Source: Tipula vernalis (lineage: Eukaryota > Arthropoda > Insecta > Diptera > Tipulidae). Taken from it: a DNA stretch of 64,000 nucleotides. Numbering within the stretch: the stretch's first letter is position 1; each line of letters begins with the position of its first letter. Below are positions 21,473 through 32,328 of the stretch, piece after piece. A program made the position numbers and the translations under genes. The notes beneath the pieces are model-generated. The model saw nothing but the letters and a program-made list of their open reading frames with translations, made no database searches and was not told the DNA's origin. The stretch is taken from assembly GCA_958295665.1 (NCBI GenBank), contig OY282560.1:307005236-307069235 (forward strand), given 5' to 3'.

Positions 21473-21545
21473 GGGGATGTAGCTCAGATGGTAGAGCGCT
21501 CGCTTAGCATGTGAGAGGTACGGGGATCGATGCCCCGCATCTCCA
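21473..21545 (+). tRNA. tRNA-Ala (AGC)
   Basis: 73 nt folding as a full cloverleaf: acceptor GGGGATG/CATCTCC with discriminator A, D arm GCTC-AGATGGTA-GAGC, anticodon arm CTCGC-TTAGCAT-GTGAG with anticodon AGC, and T arm CGGGG-ATCGATG-CCCCG. The T loop starts with A instead of T, as usual in animal tRNA-Ala. Box A (TAGCTCAGATGG) and box B (GGGATCGATGCCC) are present, and a T run at 21550-21555 fits Pol III termination. No intron. It is the only intact RNA gene I see. Confidence 0.97.
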
Positions 21546-21980
21546 AGTCATTTTTTAAAGTTATTTTAGCTGAAACTCTTAAATTATTTTGATTACTATA
21601 ATTCTTAATTATTTTGTTTGATTATTTTTGACGTAAACGATTAAATGAAAATTAAAATTTTTGTATTTTTTCTTGAGCAATAAGCTACTAATAGATGCCA
21701 AGACGTTACAGGTTCGATTCTCGCCCGATACCGAATATTTTTTTTTTTATATTATGTACGTATTTATATTTTTATTACTTTTAAGTAGTTGTATTATTTA
21801 AATCAAGATCAAATTAATTTTTATCTTTCTTTTATTTATCGAACATGTGAAAAGTTTACCATGTACAAGTAAATAAATTCAACAAATGTATTACTATAAA
21901 TCGACATTCAGGGGCAACCAAAACAAAAAAAGTTTGATGTTTAATAAAAAATCAAAAAGTTTATATTTTAATAGTTTTGC
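21546..21980. other. Intergenic spacer with a tRNA-like 3' relic
   Basis: At about 21705-21735 the sequence ACAGGTTCGATTCTCGCCCG resembles a tRNA T arm and box B, but no matching 5' half exists. The remainder is AT-rich and unassigned. Confidence 0.35.
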
Positions 21981-21984
21981 CGAT

Positions 21985-22960
21985 TTTTACAAGATCATTA
22001 TAAGAAGATCTTCTTCTTCTACTGGCGCTATATAACATGAAGAGATTTAGCCGCCTCAAAGATGTTCCTCCAAATAGTTCGATACACTGGAAGAAATCGC
22101 CCCAGACATAGTGACCGAGTGTGATTTGGTCCGTTTCAACGTCATAAACCTTTGGGTAGGTGGTCCTAAATTTGTTAGTGCATAAGGTGACCAGATCAAA
22201 AATCACTAAAGCTGGACAAAGTCCGAAAAACATTTCGACTTAAAAAACCAGGATAGTTGTTAAGTCTCGAAATATGTTCTGTATTTGATTTAAAAAAAAA
22301 AAGCGACGAGCGAATTCACACTCAACTCATGTACAAATATCTATTGAATCATTTCAAGCCATTTCGATAAGGCTGAGCAACCCCTTTTAGTTCTGTTAAG
22401 TTAATCAATAATTTTAATGTCATGTTGCAGGATTTTTATCAGGACCATTTCGAGCTGGTCGTAGAAAACGTCTTTGATTTGAACTCTTCTCAGTGGAGGG
22501 ATGATCGTTCACAAATGTGATTAAAGTGACATCGATCAAACCTGGGTGTACAAATGCGATTGCTGACGGGGTTGAAGTCGGAAATTGACATATTGGTTGC
22601 TAATCAAGAAACCGACGCCAATTTCACTTGTATCCATGTTATTGCTGTGAAAGAGAGTTAGTCCGTAGCGACTGTAATCGACGATGCTATATTGCCAATT
22701 AGTTTCCTGCAGCGCTGAGGTCATTCTTCTACATATATGCTTGTTCGAAAAGTTGGTGGAGGCTCTCCTGGCGGTTTAGGCTGAGTACGTCCCTTTTTTC
22801 AAATTTAAAATCATTGTCCCTACATCGAATCCGAGCTCGTTGTTTTGAATCTAATTATATCTGAGGCTCACGTTGAGGTCTCGTAACAATAAGGTTTTAA
22901 AAAGGACCGCTGCCCTCACGCATTTTAGCCTGCTCGAAAGAAGTAGTGTGACCAGTTGTT
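21985..22960 (-). pseudogene. RTE-like LINE remnant, second copy, internally deleted
   Basis: The minus strand reads [20 protein letters not shown], then NNMDTSEIGVGFL (22720-22590), matching the endonuclease of the copy at 2640-4730. It ends with YRTIWRNIFEAAKSLHVI (about 22090-22035), matching that copy's C-terminus ([18 protein letters not shown]). The whole RT between them is absent, so this is a deletion product. Confidence 0.62.
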
Positions 22961-24458
22961 GAAGTTATAGGCAGCAGCCTGACCCCAAGGAGAACTATAC
23001 CTAGACCAAAATTTTAAGCGTTCGTACGTAGTACGAACGATTGAGTTTGATCAATTTGCTTTAAAAGCGGTGCTTTAAAATAAAAGATCTTTAAGTTGTT
23101 GAAACTTAAGTAGTATGTTGGGCCGACCAATTCCATTTAGATGCTTTTTGAGTTAACTCATTCAAAGGACGACAAATATTGGCGAATTTTGGGACAAATT
23201 TGCAGTACCAACTGGAGGTCTGGAGAAAACTCTGTGCTAACTTTCCATGGATTCATCGTAATACCTGTGGCAGTTATCAGGTGGCCTTTTAAAATAATAA
23301 CACTTAGATGCTCGAAAACTCTCCTTAAAACGTTAAAGAGTTCTTCAAATGTTTTTGACAAAACAAGCAAGTATTGCCATAACCGTTAATCCCGATTTAA
23401 ATCGATTTATTAGCCTTTGGAATGTTGCGGTGAGTTCTTTAGCCCAAAAGACATTCATTTTAAATGGTATAGATCGTCGAACCTAGAAGCAAACGACGTT
23501 TTGTCATAATCATCTTTAGCGACAGGCACCTGCCAACAGTTGGATTTCAAACCGACTAATACATGTTTTACACTTCAAATTGATCCTTTTACACTTCAAA
23601 TTGAACTTTTTACATTAACAATTTTATGTATGGCCAAATATGATGGAATTTGCCTATTTCTCAACCGATTATGATGAAATTTGACATGTGGATAAAGTTC
23701 TGGAATACGGTGAAGCAGAATGAATCTTGACCGTTTCTAAGCCAATAATTGTGAAATCCGATATGTGGATTAGAAATGGGACTCTAAAATGATGTTGAGA
23801 TGAAGTGATAATGGAAATTCGACATATGTGATGGAAATGATATTGTAAAATAATTTTTTGATTTAATTCTGGAAAATGGCCAAACAGCTCTGAAGGCAAC
23901 ACATACAAATATTGCTTAAGGTAAATCGATTCCATCTCCTCGAATATTGCTGCCGTATTTTTTGTTCGTCAAGTCCCATCCGAATTTCATCATAATTGGT
24001 TAAGAAACGGTCAAATTCCATTCTGATCGGCCATATTTCAGAACTTAATCTAAAAATGATCTTAGAATTCCATTTCCATCGGACATGTCAAATTTCAATC
24101 GGTTGAATCTCATTTCCATCGCGAATGCCAAATTTTGACTAAAATCCTTTAATAAATCATGAATCATCATCAATCATGCAGTTTGATTGAAAATTACAAT
24201 TTTTTAGACATAATATCGCTGGAAAAATGACAATAACATATATGGCGATCAACAAAAAGAATAATCAATCTTATGATCATCTGAAATGATATTTTGTTCC
24301 ATTTTTTTTTTAACTCGGTTTCAATCCTATTTGAACTCTGCATATGTTTAACTCTGCAGTATATACACCTACAGTTGATTAGAAAATAATTCGACTACGT
24401 ATATAATGAGAGTTAAACTAGGATTAAACTCGACTCGACTCGCAGCATATACGGTATA
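22961..24458. other. Unassigned intergenic sequence
   Basis: Two overlapping antisense frames at 23141-23389 show no known motif. 23660-24130 contains degenerate inverted similarity (ATGAAATTTGACATGT against ACATGTCAAATTTCAATC), perhaps an old foldback or MITE. Nothing else identified. Confidence 0.35.
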
Positions 24459-24851
24459 AATTTTAAATTGTGAATTTAAGTTTAAATGAAAGCCTTGTAT
24501 ATATGTATAGGGACAGTTATGCTGTTGTATTTGTGTACATGGCCAGGGTGTTGCAAAAACTCAACACGGAGCGGCGCGACAATCAGAAAAAGGGAGTACA
24601 GAGAAAAGATCAAGAGAAACGAGGTATACACAAGACTCAAAATTTAATAAAATAAAATCTAAAATAATTGTGACCATCGGAGTTTGATTTATTGAAGTTT
24701 GGCTGTGCGGACATAATGGAAGACTGGTTGGCGAATATTGTTGATAATTTTGGTGCAACATAAGTAGCTGTTGAGCTGTTAACATCAAACGTTGGAAAGA
24801 AAATGTTTCGGGTTGTATGTTGACCCAAAGTACGGTATATAATTATTATTA
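24459..24851 (+). repeat. Gypsy 1 5' LTR-like repeat
   Basis: Shares more than 380 bp with the interrupted downstream copy, starting AATTTTAAATTGTGAATTTA and ending GGTATATAATTATTATTA. The small ORF inside (24470-24655) is repeated in the other LTR and has no known function. Confidence 0.72.
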
Positions 24852-25158
24852 CACTGCGCCAATTAAAAAACGGAACAGAAATTTTCTCCGAAAAAATACC
24901 CAGATTTGAACGCTTGTATCTTGGTGAAATAACACCTTTCAAAAAAAAAATTTATTTCTAGTTGAAGGAAATTTTGTTTTCTTTTCGATACTGGAAACCG
25001 TTTTATTTTATTTTGTTTTTTTAGGGCTTTTTTGAGTAAAACAAAAGGTGTCTAAAAAAAATAATTTGCTGCTGTTTGAAACTGTAAACGAACTTGCTTG
25101 ATATTTCATTCAAAAATCCAAATTGGCCATTTTATAGAGAATTTAGAAACCTTGCAAA
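24852..25158. repeat. Solo left terminal repeat of a Tc1-like element
   Basis: Starts CACTGCGCCAATTAAAAAAC and matches the outer 300 bp of the Tc1-like element at 32329-33843, but stops at TTGCAAAA and runs into the Gypsy internal region. No right terminus is present here. Confidence 0.75.
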
Positions 25159-25239
25159 AAATAACTTTTTATTCAATATAGTGACATCTATTATACATTA
25201 AAACAATTAAATGCAAACTCTACAGCTACGGATCTTGAA

Positions 25240-25990
25240 TACAGTAAACATGGTGCCATAGGCGAAATTAGTGCGAATAACTTAAATATGGGAAATAAGG
25301 AACTCGAGGATTCTGACCATGACATCAGTTATAATGGGCGACAACGATATGAGGGTATGCGATATTTCCAGAATATTGCAGAAAATCTGCAGATATATTG
25401 TACAATTGGGATGAAATCGCGTTGATTCATTTTACGCTCAGTGGCCTTCAGGGCAATGCAAAATTGTGGAAAAACAGTGTGGTCAAAGAACAACGAGATT
25501 GGGAAAGATGGAAAATATTTTTAATTAAAAATTTTCCAAATGTCCGCAGTGAAATTGATTTGGTTATGGAAGCTCAAAATTACAATCGGAGTCCAAACCA
25601 AAACATAACCGATTACTACTACAAAAAACTATCATTGGTGAATAAAGCCGGTTTTCTGGATCATACACATGTTTCTTGGATAGTGCGAGGTTTGAACTGC
25701 ATTGACTACATGACGTATTTGGGACCAACCTCAAAATATGGCAGTCCGCCAGAGTTATTACAACATTTAGTATCCGCAAGCAGTTTTCTGGACAAGAAAC
25801 GAACGGAAAAAGGATAAGAATTTGCAAGTTACAAGTACAAACGGCAATAAGTCAGTCGATATTAAGTGTTTTAAATGCAAGGCAAAAGGGCACGCATCAA
25901 AGTGTCCAAACGTAAAACGAGGCGCCTGTTTCATTTGTCAATCGAGCGAGCACATCGCCAGTAACTGTCCTGGAAGGCGAGAACTGTGAT
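25240..25990 (+). pseudogene. Gypsy 1 gag
   Basis: Best stretch 25398-25817 (FTLSGLQGNAKLWKNSVVKE, LVMEAQNYNRSPNQNITDYY), a Ty3/Gypsy capsid-type sequence. After a frame change two CCHC knuckles follow: CFKCKAKGHASKC and CFICQSSEHIASNC (25869-25970). The N-terminal part runs through a frame change near 25400. Not functional as it stands. Confidence 0.72.
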
Positions 25991-28900
25991 TCACGTCAAT
26001 AACAAGCACGATACCAATACGCACGCAAAGTATTTTAAAGACGGATTGCTGGACGGGCATCGTGGTTACACATTGTTAAGACAAACATTGGCTGATCATT
26101 TGCAAGTAAGGTACGATTCACCGGACGTTAAAGAAGTTAAAGATATGGAGGAGGATATGACGTTTGCTTAGAGAATGTTGATATTTATATCGTGCCGGAT
26201 AAAGTACAATCAATTGATTTGTTGGTCTGACACCAATTCACCGAGAGAAGTAATATCCGAATTATTAGTGATAACAGTGGTCTAACGATTTTGAAAATAG
26301 ACAATGATCTCGTAGCACCAACGGTAAAGGGTACTGTGTGGGCGAAGAACGCAACAGTAATACCAAAGAATTTTGTTGCACATGTTGCAGTAAACTGCCA
26401 ACTGAAAAATGAGGAAGTTTGCATTGAAGGTAGTGTTAGGAAAAGTGGCGAAGTAATTCCTCGCTGTTTGGTGCGAACAAACGAAAATGGCGATGCGATG
26501 TTACCAATTTTGAATTTATCAGAGGGTGAAATACGACTGAAAGAAAACGAATTAATCGCAAGGGGAAAATCATGCAGTCCGAGCGAAGAGCAGTTAGGGC
26601 CAATTGAGAAGAACGAAGAGCCGATTCAAATGGATGAGATTCAAACGCAATTACAGGGTGAAGATGCGAACCGACTTCACGTAATGCTAAATGAGCATAG
26701 GTGGGCTTGACTAATATGACTAGTTTCAAAATAGATCTCGTTAGTGATAAGCCAGTATATTATCGACCATATAGGCTTGCCCCTATTGAGCGAGAAAAAG
26801 TTAAAGAAATCATCGAGGAATTAAAGGTGGCTGATATTATTGAAGACAGCATTTCTCCTTTCGCCAGTCCGATTATACTAGTGCGTTAAAAGAGTGGTGA
26901 GATTATATTGTGCGTCGATTACCGGGCATTGAATCGAATATCGAAAAAGGATCATTTTCCTCTCCCACTCATAGATGATCAGCTGGATCGATTGAGTGAT
27001 CATTGTTATTTCACAAGTTTGGATCTGCATAGTGGGTATTATCAAATCCCCGTCGCAAAGGAAACTCGACCAATCACCAGATCCATAGTTACGCCAGATG
27101 GACATTAACAATTTAAGCGAATGGCGTTTGGCTTTAGTAATAGTCCAGCTGTTTTTCAACGGTTGATTAATCAAATTCTGGGGAATTTCCGATACAGCAT
27201 CGCAACGGCATACCTAGATGATATCATCATACCGTCTAAATCAGTGGCAGAATGTTTTACCAATTTGGAGATAATCGTGAATTTAATTCAAAGATCCGGG
27301 TTAACACTAAACCTGAGTAAGTGCAGATTCTTCTTCAGAAAAATTGATTACCTAGGGTTCGATATTTCGTTCAATTCAATAGAACTAGGTACTTCAAAAG
27401 TGAAAGCAGTGCAAAGTTTCCCGACGCCGAAAGATGAACGTGCAGTTAGAAGTTTCTATGGCCTATCAAGTTATTTTCGGCGATTTATTAAAGATTTCGC
27501 AATTCTGGCGAGGCCGTTATCCGAACTATTGGGCAAAAATGTAGTTTGTTTGGGGAAGTGAACAGGAAGCCGCATTCAACACGATTAAACGGGTGTTAAC
27601 TGAGAAACCAGTGTTAACCATATTTAAACCTGATGCGGAAACGGAAGTGCATACGGATGCAAGTGCTTTGGGCGTTGCCTGTTAGTTATTTTAGTCGGAA
27701 GACCTCTAAAGAAGAAAGCCGATACTCCGCTATTGAACTCGAGGCGTTAGCGATTGTAGTTGGACTCGAAAAAAATTTCGCGTATACCTACTATTAAAAC
27801 AATTTGTCATCAGAACTGACTGTAACAGTCTCAAACTTCTTGCAAACAAGAGGGAAATGAAACCAAGAATCGCTAGATGGTTACTAAGAATTGCAGAGTT
27901 TGATTATAAAATCGAATACGTGCAGGGAAAAATCGATTTAGTAGCTGATGCTCTTAGCAGGAATCCAAGCGATGACCAAGGAGAGCTAGATGCAGATGAC
28001 AGATTTGTTTTAGGAATAGAAAGTGCAACCAATAGGGTTGTTGCAATGCAACGTGGTGATAAGAAGATTATGAATATTCGTGACGAACTGGAAAAAGGAA
28101 ATCCCGAGGTGCATGAACGATTTACGATGTATAAATGCCGAGTATACAAGATCACTAAAGGACGATGGCGATTATATGCTCCGGAAGAGTTAGTTTATGA
28201 TCTACTGAGAGATGCACACGAATCCGTTTGTCGTATGGGAATTGATAAAACACTGCTGAAATTAAAGTAAAATTTCTACTTTCCGAAAATACGGAAAATT
28301 GTCACAGAATACACCAACAGGTGCTTGAAATGTTTATATTGCAAGAAGCAGACGGGGAAAAAACCAGGATTTTTGCATCCATTAGACAAGGGAGATAGGC
28401 CTTTCGTGACCGTTCACCTGGATCACATCGGACCATATCCAACTTCCACCAAAGGGAACAAATACGTGGCATCAATGATCGACGCGTTCAGTAAATATGT
28501 AGTTCTGTATGCCGTCCCCGATCTTGGAGTAGAATCTACACTAGAACTTGTCCAAAATTTTATTTCACATTACGGAAAGCCCGTAAGATTGATAACTGAT
28601 AGGGGTGCTGCATTTATTTCGGGAAAGTTTGGTGAGTTTTGCGTAACTCATGATATTGTACATTCGAAAATTGCTAGTGCGTGTGCACGGGCTAATGGTC
28701 AAGTGGAACGTGTAAATCAAATCATCACAACCAGCACTGGGACATCAAATTGGATGAGGTACAATTTGCCATAAACAACGCAGAGCATCGTATCACAAAA
28801 ACAACGCCGTCCAGAATAATATTCAGATACGAAGGAGACACTTTAAGCAAAATCAACTCATAGATGAAATCATCGTTGCTAATGAAGACAATGGAATTGA

Positions 28901-29222
28901 ACGAGAAGTACAAGACGTGGAAAGTTTGTTGGAGCAAAATAGGGAAGTTATGTCCAAGCAATTTAACAAACATCGTCGAACAGCTCCGAAGTTAAATCCC
29001 AAGGACTTGGTAAAGGTAAAAAGTGAAGCACCTGCGACGGGGGAGAGTCGTAAATTGGCTTATCAGTATCGTGGCCCTTATGAGATCGTTAAATATATTG
29101 GCAATGATCGTTATTTAGTGCAGGATGTGGAAGGCGAACAACAGTCTGCTCGCTTATATAAGGGTATATTATCCATTGATCGATTGAAGCTGGTAAAAAG
29201 GGTGAAGGCAACCGATTGTTAA
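25991..29222 (+). pseudogene. Gypsy 1 pol (protease, RT, RNase H, integrase)
   Basis: RT: IILCVDYRALNRISKKDHFP, FTSLDLHSGYYQI and TAYLDDIIIPS (26900-27240). RNase H: TEVHTDASALGVAC (27640-27680) and IEYVQGKIDLVADALSRNP (27912-27965). Integrase: H2C2-type finger around 28215-28350 and catalytic DHIGP, ITDRGAAF and ANGQVERVN (28420-28715). The integrase C-terminus ends at the TAA at 29220. Breaks include stops at 26886 and 27106 and frame changes near 27560, 27680 and 28760. The tail YRGPYEIVKYIGNDRYLVQD is a GPY/F-type module that binds chromatin or DNA in this group. Confidence 0.85.
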
Positions 29223-29365
29223 AAAAAAAACGTTTGCCGTATTTCGAGCCTTAGTTACATTATTTTATTTTTGTTTTGTTTGTTATTTAATAGCTATAGT
29301 TTTAATATTATTTGACGTAAATTGTCGAGGACGACAATAGGGTGTAGGATGGCCGAAATTGTGAC

Positions 29366-29574
29366 AATTTTAAATTGTGAATTTAAGTTTAAATGAAAGC
29401 CTTGTATATGTATATAGGGACAGTTATGCTGTCGTATTTGTGTATATGGCCAGGGTGTTGCAAAAACTCAACACGGAGCGGCGCGACAATCAGAAAAAGG
29501 GAGTACAGAGAAAAAGATCAAGGGAAACGAGGTACACACAAGACGCAAAATTTAATAAAATAAAATCTAAAATA
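29366..29574 (+). repeat. Gypsy 1 3' LTR-like repeat, left part
   Basis: Matches 24459-24660. Interrupted at a TA (29573-29574) by the pogo-like element; it resumes at 32144 with ATTGTGACCATCGGAG. Confidence 0.72.
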
Positions 29575-32141
29575 CCTGGGGTCCCGATTTGCATCGTCTC
29601 GTTTTGCGTTGCTTCGATTTGCGCCCTAAAAAAAAATACCTAAAATTCGGTTTGCGTTATTTCCTCGATTTGTGTCGCTACAAAAATGTTATTTTTACAG
29701 TTACATATTACGTTAAAAATTTATCATTCGATTTCGAACACAGAATTTTAGTGAATTTGTGCGTAAGAGGAGATCGTTACTTAAATACATACAGTTCAAA
29801 TCGTATAATTTGTGTTAATCAAAATATTAATCTGTATGCACATTAGATTAGAAGTGTACATACATTTAATAACTTTTATATGTTTAAGCGAGTGATTGGT
29901 TGAGCGCAATCAAGGTATGTACCATGAATTTACTTTGAAGTTATTCTTGTTATTAGATGATTTTATAATTAATGTTCTACATTTACGTCACAGAACAATG
30001 TCCTACAAGAAGCGAAAGGCGATCTCCTTTCATCAAAAGGAAGACATATTAAAGAGATTTGACAAAGGAGAAAAGCCATCGTATATATCGAAATCGTTAA
30101 ATATCCCGGCTACAAAGATTAGGACAATTTGTGGTAGAGATAACAAAAAAATTCGAGAAAGCCTAAAACACATCCAGCCACTTGCGGCAAAGTTTACAAC
30201 AAAGGCTAGGCAGTGTTCTGTAATGGATCGTATGGAATCCATGTTAAAATTATGGATAATCGACAAAAATGAAAAAAATTTACCACTAAGTCGTGGTATT
30301 ATTTGTCGAAAAACTCAACTATTGTTCAATGAGTTGAAAGAAAGTCGATGTGGAAATTTTACAGCTAGTCGTGGATGGTTTGCGCGATTTAGAAACCGAG
30401 GTCAATTGCATAATGTTTCATTAAAGGGGGAAATCGCGAGTGCAGATGGCATGGGCGCCAAGACGTTTATAGAGACGTTTAAATCTTTTTTAGAAGACGC
30501 CGGGTATTCGCACAAGCAAATTTTGAATGTCGATGAGACAGGGTTGTGCTGGAAACGACTACCTAGTCGAACATACATAGCAAAAGTTGAAAAATCAGCT
30601 GGTGGTCATAAAACGTCCAAATAAAGACTAACCCTTTTGCTAGGTGGAAACGCAAACGACGATTTTAAATTTAAGTCATTTTTAATATACCATGCTCAAA
30701 ACCCTAGAGCTTTAAAAAATGTGGCTAAGCACTCTCTGGGTGTCCACTGGAGGTGGAACAAAAAAGCATGGATGACTGCTGTCCTTTTTGTAGACTGGGT
30801 GAAGTCCTGCTGTATACCGGAGTTAAAATTGTATAGCCGTAACGAAAAGATACCCTTCAAATTTTTAATTTTGGTAGACAATGCGCCCGGACACCCACAA
30901 TATGTCAACGAATTTGACGATAATGTCCAATTTGTATTTTTACCATCCAATACTACATCCATAATCCAACCGATGGATCAAGGCGTAATCTCAAATTTTA
31001 AGTCATACTATTTGCGAAGGAGCTATGAGCAGGTGTTAAAGGAAGACGAGAGTGACACTACACTGCACAATTTGTGGAAGAGCTATAATATATTGCATGC
31101 AGTAAAAAATATTAAATTGTCTTGGGACGAGGTTAAAGTCAGTTGTATGAAAGGAGTCTGGCACAAGCTTATCCCACAGTTAACTACTCACGAAAATTTA
31201 CCACTGGATGACTCTGCTAATGTTATCAACGATGCATGTTATAGAGCAACTCTTTGTGGTTTGGAAGAGATGGAAAACAGCGACATCCGTGAAGTATTAA
31301 ATCACACAGAGGAGTTATCCAATGAAGATTTGCAGGATATTATTGAAAGTAAGAGAGGACAAGAAGAGTTTAATGTGACAGAAGAATTAAAACTCAAATT
31401 AAACAAAAAAGACCTATCTAAGGCGTTTTCCTTGATAGACGAAGCCATCGAACTTTTAACAGAAAACGATTCAGACCAGCAGCAAAGTTCTACGACGAAA
31501 AAAAAAATAGATGAAGCCGTATCAACATACAAATTGCTCTACGAAGATTTAACATCCCAAACTATTCAATCAACCATAACTACATTTTTTAAATTGGCTG
31601 TTGTTCCTACAGGTCAGGAAATGGCAGATGAATTTGAAGACGTCGAATATTTGAGTGAGAGCGAAGAAGACGTTTTATTCGAGGAAGAGGAGTATCTCAA
31701 CGATTCCGATACGTACTCTGGATGGAAATGTTTTTCCATAACCCAAAATTTTTATTTTATGAAGTATGCAATGGCTTTCAAAATGAATTGTTAGCAAAAC
31801 AAAGTTAATTTATGTTCCTTATATTTTTATTTTATTTTAAATCCCTTACTTAAGATTATGTAATGTACCTATTGAAATAAAATATTTATGTCAAATTAAA
31901 TTAATTTTTTAATGAAATTAAAAAATAAAAATTTACAATCTTTAGAACTAATCTACTACCAAAACTATTGAATAATATGGGAAAATTTGTTTCGATTTGC
32001 GTAATAAAATATATTTTTTATAAACTTTGGAACCAATCGACCACGAATTGTATTATACGAGAAAATGCGTTTCGATTTGCGTTGTTTCGTTTTGCGTACA
32101 CAATTTTTGGAACCATTCTACTACGCAAATCGGGACCCCAG
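29575..32141 (+). mobile_element. pogo/Tigger-like DNA transposon, about 2.57 kb
   Basis: Terminal inverted repeat CTGGGGTCCCGATTTGC at both ends (left with one extra C). It is inserted at a TA in the Gypsy 3' LTR; the other LTR gives the empty site AAAATAATTGTGACC. The right-hand TA duplicate now reads TG. It carries one transposase gene broken by one stop. The subterminal regions hold several CGATTTGCGT-type repeats. Confidence 0.85.
29998..31794 (+). pseudogene. pogo/Tigger-like transposase with a single in-frame stop
   Basis: Starts MSYKKRKAISFHQKEDIL, an N-terminal helix-turn-helix of CENP-B/pogo type, followed by a second DNA-binding HTH ending in GWFARFRNR. The catalytic DDE/D residues are visible: D in LNVDETGLCW, D in LILVDNAPGHP and D in QPMDQGVISNFKSYY, the last as D rather than E, as expected for the pogo group. 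A TAA at 30622-30624 interrupts the frame, which resumes in the same frame with RLTLLLGGN. The C-terminus is acidic (SEEDVLFEEEEYLNDSD). The upstream in-frame ATG at 29896 is possible, but 29998 fits the family start better. Length about 598 codons including the stop. Confidence 0.87.
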
Positions 32142-32143
32142 TG

Positions 32144-32328
32144 ATTGTGACCATCGGAGTTTGATTTATTGAAGTTTGGTTGTGCGGACATAGTGGAAGA
32201 CTGGTTGGCGAATATTGTTGATAATTTTGGTGCAACATAAGTAGCTGTTAAGCTGTTAACATCAAACGTTGGAAAGAAAATGTTTCGGGTTGGATGTTGA
32301 CCCAAAGTACGGTATATAATTATTATTA
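32144..32328 (+). repeat. Gypsy 1 3' LTR-like repeat, right part
   Basis: Matches 24661-24851, ending at GGTATATAATTATTATTA directly before Tc1-like sequence, the same junction as in the 5' copy. Confidence 0.72.

Larger units (their letters stand above)
24459..32328 (+). mobile_element. Ty3/Gypsy retrotransposon, degenerate, with a nested pogo-like element
   Basis: Direct repeats 24459-24851 and 29366-29574 plus 32144-32328 are about 390-bp LTR copies. The downstream one is split by the pogo-like transposon. Between them lie gag with two CCHC knuckles, then protease, RT, RNase H and integrase in Ty3/Gypsy order, with stops and frameshifts. No envelope-like ORF follows integrase. The exact LTR ends and primer-binding site could not be fixed because both LTRs abut Tc1-like sequence. 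Confidence 0.82.

Noticed and set aside
23141..23389. Overlapping ORFs on both strands that might be a receptor fragment
   Set aside because: No conserved motif, transmembrane pattern or splice support; left unassigned.
29223..29365. Possible envelope gene after Gypsy integrase
   Set aside because: Only about 140 bp separates the integrase stop from the LTR, too short for an envelope ORF.
29896..29997. Upstream ATG of the pogo-like transposase
   Set aside because: It adds 34 residues without resemblance to the family; MSYKKRKA at 29998 matches the usual start.
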